DNA of 64,000 bases from Streptosporangium sandarakinum (GTDB lineage: Bacteria > Actinomycetota > Actinomycetes > Streptosporangiales > Streptosporangiaceae): NCBI RefSeq assembly GCF_013409935.1, contig NZ_JACCCO010000001.1, forward strand, positions 2,666,001-2,730,000, read 5' to 3'. Every line of letters begins with the position of its first letter. Position 1 is the first letter of the stretch. The notes under the pieces are model-generated. The model saw only the letters and a program-made list of their open reading frames with translations. It was not told the DNA's origin and ran no database searches. A program made the translations under genes and the position numbers. Of the stretch, positions 32,554-41,416 are shown piece after piece.

Positions 32554-33746
32554 TGCGCGGCCTCCAGGGGGATCGGGGTGTTACGGGGTACGGCTACCGC
32601 CTGTCCGCCGAACGCGGGCAGGCGGAGGGTGAAGGTGGAGCCGGAGCCTTCCTTGCTCCACACCGTCACCGCGCCGTTGTGGGCGGCGGCGACGTGTTTG
32701 ACGATGGCCAGGCCGAGGCCGGTGCCCCCGGTGGCGCGCGAGCGGGCGGCGTCGACGCGGAAGAACCGCTCGAAGATCCGCTCCTGGGCGCTCTCCGGGA
32801 TGCCGATCCCCTGGTCGCTCACGCTGATCTCGATCGACTCGTGGTGCGGGCCCACGGCACGCGCGCTGACCACGACCCGGGTCTGCTCGGGGCTGTAGGC
32901 GACCGCGTTGTCGATGAGGTTGCGCAGCGCGGTGACGAGGAGCTCGTCGTCGCCCCAGATCCGCAGGCCCTCGACGCCCCCGGTGACCAGGCTGATGTTC
33001 TTGGCCGCGGCGGTGGTATTGCAGCGGTCGATGGCCTCGTGCACGGCGTCGTCGATCGGGACGGGCCCCGGGGTGGGGATGGGTTCGGCCCCCTGGATGC
33101 GGGAGAGCGTGATGAGGTCCTGGACGAGGTAGGTCAGGCGGGCGGCCTCGTGCTGCATCCGCCCGGCGAAGCGGGTGACCGCCTCGGGGTCGTCGGCGGC
33201 GTCCTGGATGGTCTCGGCCAGCAGCGACAGCGCGCCCACCGGCGTCTTGAGCTCGTGGCTCACGTTGGCGACGAAGTCGCGGCGCACCGCCTCGACCCGG
33301 CGGTGCTCGGTCTGGTCCTCGGCGAGCACGAGCACCTGGCCGTAGGAGCCCAGCGGGGCGACCCGGACCGCGAAGCAGGTGGAGTCCTGGCCGAACTTGT
33401 GCCCGGCGACCTCGATCTCGTTCTCCCGGATCTCGCCGTCCCGGCGGACCCGCCTGGCCATCGCGAGGAGCTCGGCCACCACCAGGTGGTCACCCTTGAC
33501 GAGGCCGAACGCCCGGGCGGCCGAACTGGCCCGGAGCACCCTGTCGTCCCTGTCGAGCACGACCGCCGAGGACGGCAGCACGGCCAGCACGGAGGCGACG
33601 CCCGGTGGCAGCGCACCGGGCGCGACGTCGTCCACCGGCGTCAGCACGACACGCCGTCCCTCGATGTTGTGCCGGACGACCATCACGGCCAGCGCTCCGA
33701 CGACGAAGCCGGCCAGCGCGGCCAAGCTCGCCAGCAGCTCACTCAT
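32550..33746 (-). CDS. phoR: Sensor histidine kinase PhoR (SenX3-like)
   Basis: 398 residues. One N-terminal membrane helix (LAGFVVGALAVMVV, about 12-25), a PAS-like region (LPSSAVVLDRDDRVLRASSA), HisKA with phospho-His in NVSHELKTPVGALS (about 165), and an HATPase with NLIDNAVAYSPEQ, DQGIGIP, FERFFRVD and GTGLGLAIVK. The lack of an extracellular domain is typical of SenX3/PhoR-type kinases that read the Pst-PhoU system. Transcribed with phoP, divergent from phoU. Confidence 0.93.
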   Translation of the reverse strand: MSELLASLAALAGFVVGALAVMVVRHNIEGRRVVLTPVDDVAPGALPPGVASVLAVLPSSAVVLDRDDRVLRASSAARAFGLVKGDHLVVAELLAMARRVRRDGEIRENEIEVAGHKFGQDSTCFAVRVAPLGSYGQVLVLAEDQTEHRRVEAVRRDFVANVSHELKTPVGALSLLAETIQDAADDPEAVTRFAGRMQHEAARLTYLVQDLITLSRIQGAEPIPTPGPVPIDDAVHEAIDRCNTTAAAKNISLVTGGVEGLRIWGDDELLVTALRNLIDNAVAYSPEQTRVVVSARAVGPHHESIEISVSDQGIGIPESAQERIFERFFRVDAARSRATGGTGLGLAIVKHVAAAHNGAVTVWSKEGSGSTFTLRLPAFGGQAVAVPRNTPIPLEAAQ

Positions 33747-33840
33747 GCGGTCCTCCTGTAGGCTTCACGGTCCCGATGGTAGGCGGGCGTTTTCCCCTTC
33801 AGGCAGCTCAGAGCGGCACTACAACGGCCTTTCCCGCAAT

Positions 33841-33873
33841 GTTCACTTTACGGTCGGGGTTCGTTCACCGTCG
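33841..33873. promoter_or_regulatory. PHO box (PhoP operator)
   Basis: Three 11-base direct-repeat units: GTTCACTTTAC, GGTCGGGGTTC and GTTCACCGTCG. Units 1 and 3 begin GTTCAC, the Streptomyces PhoP consensus half. It lies 20 bases above the phoU start and 95 bases above phoR. Confidence 0.8.
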
Positions 33874-33892
33874 CCCGCGTACGTTGAGGGCC

Positions 33893-34549
33893 ATGCGCGA
33901 CCTCTATCACGAAGAACTCGACGCCCTCACCGACCGGCTGATCGAGATGACCCGCCTGGTGCGTTCCGGGATCTCCCGGGCCACCACCGCCCTGCTGGAC
34001 TCCGATCTCCAGCTCGCGGAGAGCGTCATCTCCCAGGACGAGGAGGTCGATCGGCTCTTCGCGGAGATGGAGGCGTCGATCTTCGACCTGATGGCCCGGC
34101 AGCAGCCGGTGGCCGTCGACCTCCGCATGGTCATCGCCGCCCTGCGGATGGGCACCGACCTGGAGCGGATGGGCGACCTCGCCGAGCACGTGGCCAAGGT
34201 CGTACGGCTGCGCCACCCGGAGTCGGCGATCCCGCCGGAGCTGCGCGCCACCATCCTGGAGATGGGGCAGGTCGCCGAGCGCCTGGTCACCAAGACCGGC
34301 AGCTGCATCGCCTCGCGCGACGTGGAGTCCGCCATGGAGATGCACGGCGACGACGACGCCATGGACCGGCTGCACCGCCGACTGTTCAAGATCCTGCTGG
34401 CCGACGACTGGAAGCACGGCGTCGAGCCTGCCATCGACGTGACGCTGATCGGCCGCTACTACGAGCGCTACGCCGACCACGCGGTCCGCATCGCCAACGA
34501 CGTGGTCTACCTGGTGACCGGTTCCCGGCCGCAGGACGGCGTCCTGTAG
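33893..34549 (+). CDS. phoU: Phosphate signalling regulator PhoU
   Basis: 218 residues, full length. Two PhoU three-helix repeats: MRDLYHEELDALTDRLIEMT with ISQDEEVDRLFAEME, and GTDLERMGDLAEHVAKVV with GRYYERYADHAVRIANDVV. The E/D-x-x-x-D metal motifs of both repeats are present. PhoU restrains the phosphate kinase when phosphate is high. ATG 33893 follows GAGGG closely. Driven from the PHO-box region divergent from phoRP, as in Streptomyces; a T-tailed hairpin follows. Confidence 0.93.
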   Translation: MRDLYHEELDALTDRLIEMTRLVRSGISRATTALLDSDLQLAESVISQDEEVDRLFAEMEASIFDLMARQQPVAVDLRMVIAALRMGTDLERMGDLAEHVAKVVRLRHPESAIPPELRATILEMGQVAERLVTKTGSCIASRDVESAMEMHGDDDAMDRLHRRLFKILLADDWKHGVEPAIDVTLIGRYYERYADHAVRIANDVVYLVTGSRPQDGVL

Positions 34550-34638
34550 CGGAACCGCGGGACCACGGAATCACCGGATCGGGAGCCGGTGGGCACCGTC
34601 ACCGCGGAAACCGGGAGCGGAAACGCGGGATCGGGGGA

Positions 34639-34678
34639 GGGGGAAGGGCCCGTCGGCGCGGCGGGCCTCTCCCCTTTT
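34639..34678 (+). terminator. phoU terminator
   Basis: GGGGGAAGGGCCCG pairs with CGGGCCTCTCCCC around a 9-base loop (one internal bulge), followed by TTTT: one of the few T-tailed terminators here. Confidence 0.7.
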
Positions 34679-34796
34679 CACGTGGTTTCCCGTGGTTCCC
34701 ATGGTTTCGCTTTCGGCCGGGGGCGGGCCTTTCCCGTGGCCTCGTTCTGGGCCGGCGGCGGGCCGCTCCGGTCACGCCGGGGCGGCCCCTCGGGGC

Positions 34797-35540
34797 CTAC
34801 CGGCCCTGGTTGGCCACGGCCTCGATGGCGGACGCGGCGGCCTCTGGGTCGAGGTACTCGCCGCCCTTGACCACCGGGTGGAAGTCGTCGTCCAGCTCGT
34901 AGCGGAGCGGGATGCCGGTGGGGATGTTGAGCCCGGCGATCTCGTCGTCGCCGATCTGATCGAGGTGCTTGACCAGCGCCCGCAGCGAGTTGCCGTGCGC
35001 GACGACCAGGACGGTACGGCCCGCCGCCAGGTCGGGGACGATCCGGTCGTACCAGTAGGGCAGCATCCGCTCGACGACGTCCTTGAGGCACTCGGTCCGC
35101 GGCATCAGCTCGCCCGGCAGCAGGGTGTAGCGCGGGTCGCCGGCCTGCGAGAACTCGTCGTCGTCGGCGATCGGAGGCGGCGGGACGTCGTAGGAGCGGC
35201 GCCAGAGCATGAACTGCTCGTCACCGAACTCGGCCCGGGTCTGGGCCTTGTCCTTGCCCTGGAGCGCGCCGTAGTGACGCTCGTTGAGCCGCCAGGAGCG
35301 GTTGACCGGGAGCCAGAGCAGGTCCGCGGTGCCCAGCGCGAGGTTCGCGGTCTGGATCGCCCGGGTCAGCACCGAGGTGTGGAGCACGTCGGGCCGCACC
35401 CCGGCCTCCACCAGCAGCCGACCGCCGCGCCGCGCCTCCTCCTCGCCCTTTTCCGACAGCCCGGCGTCCACCCACCCGGTGAACAGCCCCTTGGCGTTCC
35501 ATTCGCTTTCGCCATGCCGCAACAGCACCAAAGTCGCCAT
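34797..35540 (-). CDS. gpmA: Phosphoglycerate mutase, 2,3-BPG-dependent
   Basis: 247 residues. [20 protein letters not shown] carries the phosphohistidine motif [28 protein letters not shown] and [15 protein letters not shown] complete the active site. It interconverts 3- and 2-phosphoglycerate in glycolysis. ATG 35540. The order mshA-ybjN-gpm-senX3/regX3 is conserved in mycobacteria, although here a PEP-mutase-like gene and a P450 are inserted between ybjN and gpmA. Confidence 0.94.
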   Translation of the reverse strand: MATLVLLRHGESEWNAKGLFTGWVDAGLSEKGEEEARRGGRLLVEAGVRPDVLHTSVLTRAIQTANLALGTADLLWLPVNRSWRLNERHYGALQGKDKAQTRAEFGDEQFMLWRRSYDVPPPPIADDDEFSQAGDPRYTLLPGELMPRTECLKDVVERMLPYWYDRIVPDLAAGRTVLVVAHGNSLRALVKHLDQIGDDEIAGLNIPTGIPLRYELDDDFHPVVKGGEYLDPEAAASAIEAVANQGR

Positions 35541-35601
35541 GCGGACAAGCCTAGAGCGTGCCCGCGCCCCGCTACGGAGCGGCCACTGCGTCGGGGTCCT
35601 C

Positions 35602-35704
35602 CGCCCGCCGGGTCTTCTCACCGTCGAGGTCCGCCGGCCGCCGGATCTCCCCTGCCGCCGGAACCCGCCGCCCGCCGGGCCTCCTCACCGTCGGGGTCCG
35701 CCGG
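35602..35704. repeat. 36-bp direct repeat copying the end of the PEP-mutase-like gene
   Basis: Copies at 35602-35637 and 35669-35704 (both start CGCCCGCCGGG and end GTCCGCCGG) differ at only three positions. The right copy spans the stop codon of the gene ending at 35685. Confidence 0.8.
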
Positions 35705-36533
35705 TCGTCGGCCCTTCCTCGTCCTCGGGACCCGCCAGCCGCTGGATCTCGTCGTAGGAGGGGACCTCGGCGACCGGGTGGCCGCCCGCGGCGACGGCCC
35801 GCGCCGTACCCGTGATCGCGCCCAGCGCCGCGCGGAACAGCAGCGAGCCGAAGCTGATCCGCCGCACCCCCAGCTCCGCCAGCCGGGACTGCGGCACCCC
35901 CGGCTGGACGAGCACGTTCAGCGGCACCCCGGCCGCCGCGGCGAGCGTCTCCAGGTCCCGCCCGGCGGTCGCGCCCGGGACGAACACCCCGTCGGCTCCG
36001 GCGTCGGCGTAGATCCGCACCCGCCGTACGGCCTCGGCGAGGGCGCCGGGCATGCCCAGCCAGAACGGGTCGGTGCGGGCGTTGACGAACAGGTGCGGCG
36101 CGCTGTCCTTGATCGCCTTGATCAGCTCCGCCTGCTCGGCGGGATCGGCCAGCCGGTCACCGCGGCCGTCCTCGACGTTGACGCCCGCGATCCCCATGGC
36201 GGCCAGGCTCCCGGCCAGTTCGGCGACCTGGGCGGGTGAGCCGCCGAAACCGTCCTCGATGTCCACCGTGACCGGAACGTCCAGATGCGCGATCCGGCGG
36301 GCCAGCGCCAGCGTCTCGGCGCGTGTCGCGCCCGCGGCGTCCGGCTTGCCCGCCGCGGCGGCCACCCCCAGGCTGGTGGTCCCCACGGCCGCGAACCCGG
36401 CCGCCGCCAGCACCGCGGCCGAGGCGTGGTCCCAGGCGTTGGGCAGCAACAGCGGCTCCGGGCCGTGGTGCAGCGCCCTGAAACGCTCGAACGCCGTCGC
36501 CGTCGCGCCACCCGCCGTCTTCGCCGCTTCCAT
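35685..36533 (-). CDS. Isocitrate lyase/PEP mutase-family protein
   Basis: 282 residues from ATG 36533; the frame is open to 36611 but that part is a low-complexity repeat of MGT/MEA units. The alpha/beta-barrel family markers are LLLPNAWDHASAAVLAAAGF, VTVDIEDGFGG (metal site), GVNVEDGRGDRLADP and LFVNARTDPFW. The KKCGH-type lyase motif is absent, placing it with the small carboxyphosphonoenolpyruvate phosphonomutase-like branch, where substrates are mostly unknown. Just downstream of the P450 on the same strand, so probably co-transcribed. Confidence 0.85.
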   Translation of the reverse strand: MEAAKTAGGATATAFERFRALHHGPEPLLLPNAWDHASAAVLAAAGFAAVGTTSLGVAAAAGKPDAAGATRAETLALARRIAHLDVPVTVDIEDGFGGSPAQVAELAGSLAAMGIAGVNVEDGRGDRLADPAEQAELIKAIKDSAPHLFVNARTDPFWLGMPGALAEAVRRVRIYADAGADGVFVPGATAGRDLETLAAAAGVPLNVLVQPGVPQSRLAELGVRRISFGSLLFRAALGAITGTARAVAAGGHPVAEVPSYDEIQRLAGPEDEEGPTTGGPRR

Positions 36534-36607
36534 CCCCGCCACCCTCGTCTCCCTCGTCCCCATCGCCGCCTCCGTACCCATCGCCTTCGTCACTCCCATC
36601 CCTCCGG

Positions 36608-36673
36608 TCATCGCCGTACCGCCTCGATCGTCATCGCCGTACCGCCTCGATCGTCATCGCCGTATCGCCTCGA
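36608..36673. repeat. 23-bp tandem repeat copying the P450 3' end
   Basis: Units 36608-36630 and 36631-36653 are identical (TCATCGCCGTACCGCCTCGA plus TCG); the third, 36654-36673, is the coding end of the P450 gene with its TGA stop. Each copy repeats the stop codon and encodes a version of (I/V)EA(V/I)RR-stop. Confidence 0.92.
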
Positions 36674-37535
36674 CCACACCGGCCGCCAGCGCCAGCGCGA
36701 TCCGCTCGGCGGGGCAGGGCCGCGGTCCCGCCCCGAAGGTCAGGTGCCGCGGGGAACGGCCGGGCCGGAAGCGGTCCGGGTCGTCGAACACGTGCGGATC
36801 CCGGTTGGCCGCGGCCACGTCCAGCAGCACCGTCGTCCCGGCCGGGACTCCCCCGGCGGCCTGCCGTACGGCGACGCGGCGCAGCGTCCGCACCGGCGGG
36901 TCGTGGCGCAGCGTCTCGGCCAGCAGGTCCTCCACCGGGCAGGGGCCGGCGTCCGCCGCCAGCGCGTTCCGGACGAGATCGGCGGTCGCCGCGCACGCCT
37001 GGGCGAGCAGCCCGGCCAGTACGGCGAGCCGCTCCGGCTCCGGGTCGCCGAGCAGCCGCGACAACTCGGCCAGGCCCGCGTCGGCCGCGGCATCGTCCGG
37101 GGCGGCCTGGACGGGCGAGGCGACCGGGGAGGGCGGGGTCGCGGGGGGCAGGTAGGCCGGGGCGAGGGCCGCGACCGCCCGTGCGGCCCGCGCGCCGTCC
37201 TCGGCCCGCACACCCAGCGCGACGGCCAGCACCTCGACCGGCACCAGTTCCGGGCCGGGATGCCCCGCCGCCCGCCGGAACGCCTCGGCGCGCAGCGCCC
37301 GCTCGTCCAGTCCGGCGAGCACGCCCACCGACGCGGCCCGGCGGGCGGCGTGCACCGGGCCGTCGGCGAAACGGCCGACCGCGCCGCGCAGCCAGGCCAC
37401 GGTCAGCGAGAAGGGCGGCCGCGGCACGGCGGGCACGGTCAGGGCGGGATCGGCCAGGAGCGCCCGCACCTCGTCGTAACGGCTCACGACCACCGGCTGG
37501 GCCGGCCGGGCCGCGCTGTTCGGCTGAGAGGTCAT
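36654..37535 (-). CDS. Short cytochrome P450-like protein
   Basis: 293 residues, about 100 fewer than usual. Haem-ligand loop LTFGAGPRPCPAERIALALA has the Cys in FGxGxRxC form; the ExxR helix is LLAETLRHDPP; the I-helix ACAATADLVRNAL lacks the usual AGxDT acid-alcohol pair. The region between residues 20 and 130 is compressed and Ala/Pro-rich. It may be a divergent peroxygenase-like or a degenerating P450. ATG 37535. No ferredoxin or reductase gene is nearby. Confidence 0.75.
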   Translation of the reverse strand: MTSQPNSAARPAQPVVVSRYDEVRALLADPALTVPAVPRPPFSLTVAWLRGAVGRFADGPVHAARRAASVGVLAGLDERALRAEAFRRAAGHPGPELVPVEVLAVALGVRAEDGARAARAVAALAPAYLPPATPPSPVASPVQAAPDDAAADAGLAELSRLLGDPEPERLAVLAGLLAQACAATADLVRNALAADAGPCPVEDLLAETLRHDPPVRTLRRVAVRQAAGGVPAGTTVLLDVAAANRDPHVFDDPDRFRPGRSPRHLTFGAGPRPCPAERIALALAAGVVEAIRR

Positions 37536-37593
37536 GACCCGTACGCTAGGCGCGGAACCCTTCGGCGCCGACCGAAACGTCCGGCGGGGCGCG

Positions 37594-37668
37594 GCCGGGC
37601 TCGGCGAACCGGGCTCAGTGGCCGGGCCCGGCAGCCGGGCTCAGTGGCCGGGCTCGGCGAACCGGGCG
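37594..37668. repeat. 26-bp tandem repeat copying the ybjN 3' end
   Basis: GCCGGGCTCGG...GGGCTCAGTG (37594-37620), GCCGGGCCCGGCAGCCGGGC then TCAGTG (37621-37646) and the coding copy from 37647. The TCA of the stop codon occurs in both of the first two units. Confidence 0.85.
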
Positions 37669-38120
37669 AACGCCCTGAGGTTGGCCAGCGACTCGCCGCG
37701 CTTGGCGCGCCACTCCCACTCGCGCCGGATCGAGGAGGCGAAGCCCAGCTCCAGCGCCCGGTCGAAACCCTCGTCCGAGTAGGTCAGCACGCAGCCCAGC
37801 AGCCGGTCGATCTCCTCCTCGGAGACCGCGGCGAGCGGCACCCGGCCGACGAGGTAGACGTCGCCGACGGGGTCGAGGGCGAAGTGCACACCGTACATGG
37901 AGCCGTTCTTGGTCAGCAGCCAGCGGTAGAACTCGACGTGGTTCTCGTCGGGCTGGCGGCAGAAGAACGCCTCGACGTGCAGCGCCTGGTCGCCGACGAT
38001 CAACCATGTCATGGTGGCGAGCTTGTGCTGGCCGGGGAGTTTGACCAGGAATGCCCCCGGCCGGGGCTCCTCGTAGGAGACCTCAGCGCCTTTCAGCGCC
38101 GCCTCGATCACTTCGCGCAT
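37641..38120 (-). CDS. YbjN-domain protein
   Basis: 159 residues. A single YbjN/type III secretion chaperone-like fold: FLVKLPGQHKLATMTWLIVG, ALHVEAFFCRQPDENHVEFY, then GDVYLVGRVPLAAVSEEEID. Proteins of this family are cytosolic and poorly understood. It lies 121 bases downstream of mshA in the same direction, as in mycobacteria (Rv0486-Rv0487), so a functional link with mycothiol or a simple operon is possible. Confidence 0.87.
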   Translation of the reverse strand: MREVIEAALKGAEVSYEEPRPGAFLVKLPGQHKLATMTWLIVGDQALHVEAFFCRQPDENHVEFYRWLLTKNGSMYGVHFALDPVGDVYLVGRVPLAAVSEEEIDRLLGCVLTYSDEGFDRALELGFASSIRREWEWRAKRGESLANLRAFARFAEPGH

Positions 38121-38176
38121 GCGTCCACCCTACGAGCCGCCCGCGAGGAGGGGCGCGACTCGGAGAGCGGGCGGGC

Positions 38177-38268
38177 GGCGGGAGACGGCGGGACGGAGAC
38201 GGACGACGCGGGAGGTCGGCGGGAGACGGCGGGACGCGGGGTCAGCAGGAGACGGCGATCGGGACGCG
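38177..38268. repeat. Repeats copying the mshA 3' end
   Basis: GGCGGGAGACGGCGGGACG occurs exactly at 38177-38195 and 38218-38236; the coding end of mshA (from 38242, CAGGAGACGGCGATCGGGAC) is a diverged third copy. Confidence 0.75.
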
Positions 38269-39519
38269 GTGCAGGTGCGCCATCGCTCCGGCGTAGACCT
38301 CCGAGAGGCGGGCGGCGGTGGCCGACCACCCGAAGGCCGCCGCGTGGTTCACCGCGCCCGCCGACAGCGCGTCGCGCCAGGCGGGCCGGTCCACGAACCG
38401 GGTGAGCACCCGCCCCCAGTCGTGCGGGTCGTGACCCTCGACGAGCACGCCGGAGACGCCGTCGCGCACGGCGGTGCGCAGGCCGCCCACGGAGGCCGCG
38501 GCGACCGGGGTGCCGCAGGCCTGCGACTCCAGGGCGACCAGGCCGAACGACTCGTTGTGCGAGGGGACGGCGGTGACGTCGGCCGCGCGGTACCAGTCGG
38601 CCAGTTCCGGCTGGGGTGCCGGCGGGACGATCCTGACGACGTCCTCGATGCCCAGGGAGGCGGCCAGGTCGGACAGGTACGAGGGCCGGCTCAGGCCGTT
38701 GCCGCTGAGGCCGCCGACGCAGGCGACGATGAGCGTCCGCCGGAGCGAGGGACGCTGAGCGATCATCCGGGCCGCGGCGCGCAGCAGCACGTCGGGGGCC
38801 TTGAGCGGCTGCACCCGGCCCACGAACAGCAGCACGTGGGCGTCGCGCGGCAGGCCGAGCCGGTGGCGGGCCGCCCTGCGGGACCCGGGCCGGAAGACGC
38901 CGAGGTTCACCCCGGGGCTGACGACGGCGACGCGGCCGGGGGTGGCGCCGTACAGGTCGACGAGCTCGCGGGCCTCGGTCGGGGTGTTGGCCACCAGGCG
39001 GTCGGCGATCTGGACGACCTGCTCCTCGCCCAGCACCCGCCCCGCGGGCTCGGGCTTGTCGTCCTCGGCCAGCAGGAGGTTCTTCACCTTGGCCATGGTG
39101 TGCATGGTGTGCACCAGCGGCACGCCCCAGCGCTCCTTGGCCAGCCAGCCCACCTGGCCCGACAGCCAGTAGTGGGAGTGGATCAGGTCGTAACGTCCCG
39201 GGTCGTACATCGCCTCGGTGCGCAGCACGCCCGACAGGAAGGCGCAGAGCTGGCCGGGCAGGTCGCCCTTGTCGAGCTCCTCGTACGGTCCCGCGGTGAT
39301 GTGGCGGACGGAGACGCCCGGGACGATCTCGGCGATCGGGGGCAGGTCACGGGCCGTCTGCCTGGTGAAGATCTCGACCTCGATCCCGAGATCGGCCAGG
39401 CGTTTGGCCACCTCCACGATGTAGACGTTCATGCCGCCCGCGTCCCCGGTCCCCGGTTGGTCCAGGGGGGACGTGTGCATGCTGATCGTCGCGACCCGGC
39501 TGACCCGCCGTCGCCTCAC
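38242..39519 (-). CDS. mshA: D-inositol-3-phosphate glycosyltransferase
   Basis: 425 residues. GT-B fold of family GT4: [21 protein letters not shown] at the acceptor side (quoted part [14 protein letters not shown]), [33 protein letters not shown] and [19 protein letters not shown] for the UDP-GlcNAc site. It makes GlcNAc-inositol-phosphate, the first step of mycothiol synthesis. GTG 39519 has GGAGG 8 bases upstream and begins at the family N-terminus; ORF extension to 39549 is not needed. First gene of an mshA-ybjN unit. Confidence 0.95.
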   Translation of the reverse strand: MRRRRVSRVATISMHTSPLDQPGTGDAGGMNVYIVEVAKRLADLGIEVEIFTRQTARDLPPIAEIVPGVSVRHITAGPYEELDKGDLPGQLCAFLSGVLRTEAMYDPGRYDLIHSHYWLSGQVGWLAKERWGVPLVHTMHTMAKVKNLLLAEDDKPEPAGRVLGEEQVVQIADRLVANTPTEARELVDLYGATPGRVAVVSPGVNLGVFRPGSRRAARHRLGLPRDAHVLLFVGRVQPLKAPDVLLRAAARMIAQRPSLRRTLIVACVGGLSGNGLSRPSYLSDLAASLGIEDVVRIVPPAPQPELADWYRAADVTAVPSHNESFGLVALESQACGTPVAAASVGGLRTAVRDGVSGVLVEGHDPHDWGRVLTRFVDRPAWRDALSAGAVNHAAAFGWSATAARLSEVYAGAMAHLHRVPIAVSC

Positions 39520-39624
39520 GGACACCACCTCCGAAAACGCTTTAACCACTCAATACTTCGCAACATTCCCAGCATCCGGACTCCCCGGGGGTACCGGTGA
39601 ACCGCCCTGGCAGGATGGGACGCC

Positions 39625-40362
39625 ATGAGGAAGACAGCGGTCGTCACGGGTGCAAGCAGCGGGATCGGCGCGGCCACGGCGCGCCGGCTGGCCGCCGAGG
39701 GGTTCGACGTGGTGGCGGGCGCGCGGCGCCGCGACCGGCTCGACGCCCTGGCCGCCGAGGTGCCGGGGATCCGCCCGGTGACCCTGGACGTGACCTCCCA
39801 GGAGTCGGTGGACGAGTTCGCCGCCTCGCTCGACCGCTGCGACGTCCTGGTGAACAACGCGGGCGGCGCGATCGGCCTCGAACCGGTGGCCGGCGCCGAC
39901 GTGGCCGACTGGCAGCGGATGTACGACGTCAACGTGCTCGGCTCGCTCCGGATGACCAGGGCCCTGCTGCCCCGCCTGATCGAGTCGGGCGACGGCGTGC
40001 TGCTGATGCTCACCTCGGTGGCCGGGCTGGTCTCCTACGAGGGCGGCGGCGGTTACGTCGCGGCCAAGCACGCCCAGAGCTCGATGGCCGAGGTGCTGCG
40101 GCTGGAGCTGTGCGGCGAGCCGGTCCGGATCGTCGAGGTGGCTCCGGGGATGGTGCACACCGAGGAGTTCTCGCTGAACCGCTTCCGGGGCGACTCCGCC
40201 GCCGCCGGCCACGTCTACCAGGGCGTCCCCGACCCCCTGTCGGCCGACGACGTCGCCGACGCCATCGCCTGGTGCGTCACCCGCCCCGCCCACGTGAACA
40301 TCGACCGGCTGGTCATCCGGCCCCGCGCCCAGGCCGCCCAGCACAAGGTCCACCGCGTCTGA
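39625..40362 (+). CDS. Short-chain dehydrogenase/reductase (YdfG-like)
   Basis: 245 residues. TGASSGIGAATARRL, Arg pair in GARRRDRL (NADP preference), NNAGGAIG, LTSVAGL and YVAAK. It resembles YdfG-type 3-hydroxy-acid dehydrogenases. ATG 39625 after AGGATGGGA. Only two bases separate it from the methyltransferase start, so the pair is one transcript. Divergent from mshA. Substrate not known. Confidence 0.9.
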   Translation: MRKTAVVTGASSGIGAATARRLAAEGFDVVAGARRRDRLDALAAEVPGIRPVTLDVTSQESVDEFAASLDRCDVLVNNAGGAIGLEPVAGADVADWQRMYDVNVLGSLRMTRALLPRLIESGDGVLLMLTSVAGLVSYEGGGGYVAAKHAQSSMAEVLRLELCGEPVRIVEVAPGMVHTEEFSLNRFRGDSAAAGHVYQGVPDPLSADDVADAIAWCVTRPAHVNIDRLVIRPRAQAAQHKVHRV

Positions 40363-40364
40363 CG

Positions 40365-41201
40365 ATGGCGAAACCGGTCGGGGAGATCACCAGGGGGACC
40401 ACGGGCCACAACCGGCTGCGGCGGGTGGACCGCTGGATCACCGCCGCCTGCGGGCGGCTCCTGCGGTCGGCGGACCGCCCACTGGTGGTCGACCTGGGCT
40501 ACGGGGCCTCGCACATCACGACCCTGGAGCTGTTCGAACGGCTGCGCGCGGTCTGCCCGTCGGTCGAGGTCGTCGGGGTGGAGATCGACCCGGCCCGGGT
40601 GGCGGCGGCCAGGCCGTACGAGCGGCCGGGGCTGTCCTTCAGGCTCGGCGGCTTCGAGCTGCCGGTGGGCAGGCCGCCGCTGCTGGTGCGGGCCTTCAAC
40701 GTGCTGCGGCAGTACGGCGAGGCCGAGGCGTGGGAGCACTGGGCGCTGCTGCGGAGCCGGATCGCGCCGGGCGGGATGATCGTCGAGGGCACCTGCTCGG
40801 AGGTGGGGCACCGGGCGACCTGGGTGGGGCTCGACGAGCACGGCCCGCGGACGCTGACCTTCGCGGCCCGGTTCGACGCCTTCGACCGTCCCTCCGACCT
40901 CGCCGAGCGGCTGCCCAAGACGCTGATCCACCGCAACGTCCCCGGCGAGCCCGTTCACGCCTTCCTGCGCGACTTCGACCGGGCCTGGGCGGTCAACGCC
41001 GCCCTCGGCGCCCACGGCGCGCGGCAGCGCTGGATCGCCGCCGCCCGGATGCTCGCCGCGGCCTGGCCGGTGGCCGTGCGCCCGCCGCTCGGCGGCGAGG
41101 GCCGCTGGCGGCTCGGCGAGCTGACCCTCGACTGGGCGGCGGTCGCCCCCCGGAACCCGGGCCGGCCCCCGGAGCCCACGGCCGACGTCCGTGACCGGTG
41201 A
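40365..41201 (+). CDS. Class I SAM-dependent methyltransferase-like protein
   Basis: 278 residues. PLVVDLGYGASHITTLELFE is a motif I/SAM loop and VVGVEIDPARVAAA motif II; later GGMIVEGTCSEVGHRATWV. The glycine-rich loop (DLGYGAS) is acceptable for SAM binding. No close family can be named. It follows the SDR gene after two bases. The stop codon lies in a short GTGACCG tandem (41194-41214). Confidence 0.75.
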   Translation: MAKPVGEITRGTTGHNRLRRVDRWITAACGRLLRSADRPLVVDLGYGASHITTLELFERLRAVCPSVEVVGVEIDPARVAAARPYERPGLSFRLGGFELPVGRPPLLVRAFNVLRQYGEAEAWEHWALLRSRIAPGGMIVEGTCSEVGHRATWVGLDEHGPRTLTFAARFDAFDRPSDLAERLPKTLIHRNVPGEPVHAFLRDFDRAWAVNAALGAHGARQRWIAAARMLAAAWPVAVRPPLGGEGRWRLGELTLDWAAVAPRNPGRPPEPTADVRDR

Positions 41202-41375
41202 CCGGTGACCGGAATCCGCGACCGGCCGCCGGGAAGCCTCGACCGGCCGTTCCCGGGGTCCCGGCCCGCCCTTTCGCGTCCGGAGATCCGGGGCGTCCTC
41301 CCCGGAGCCCCGGGCCGATCACCTCGAAGCCGGAAACCCTGACGGGAAGGCCACTTCCGCGTGACTCGACAACCC

Positions 41376-41385
41376 GTAGTACTAC
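41376..41385. promoter_or_regulatory. Candidate BlaI operator
   Basis: GTAGTACTAC palindrome 32 bases above the BlaI start; TACTAC is the usual half-site of this family. Confidence 0.45.
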
Positions 41386-41416
41386 CCCTCGTGGTGCGGG
41401 AGCTAGGCTTGTTCCC

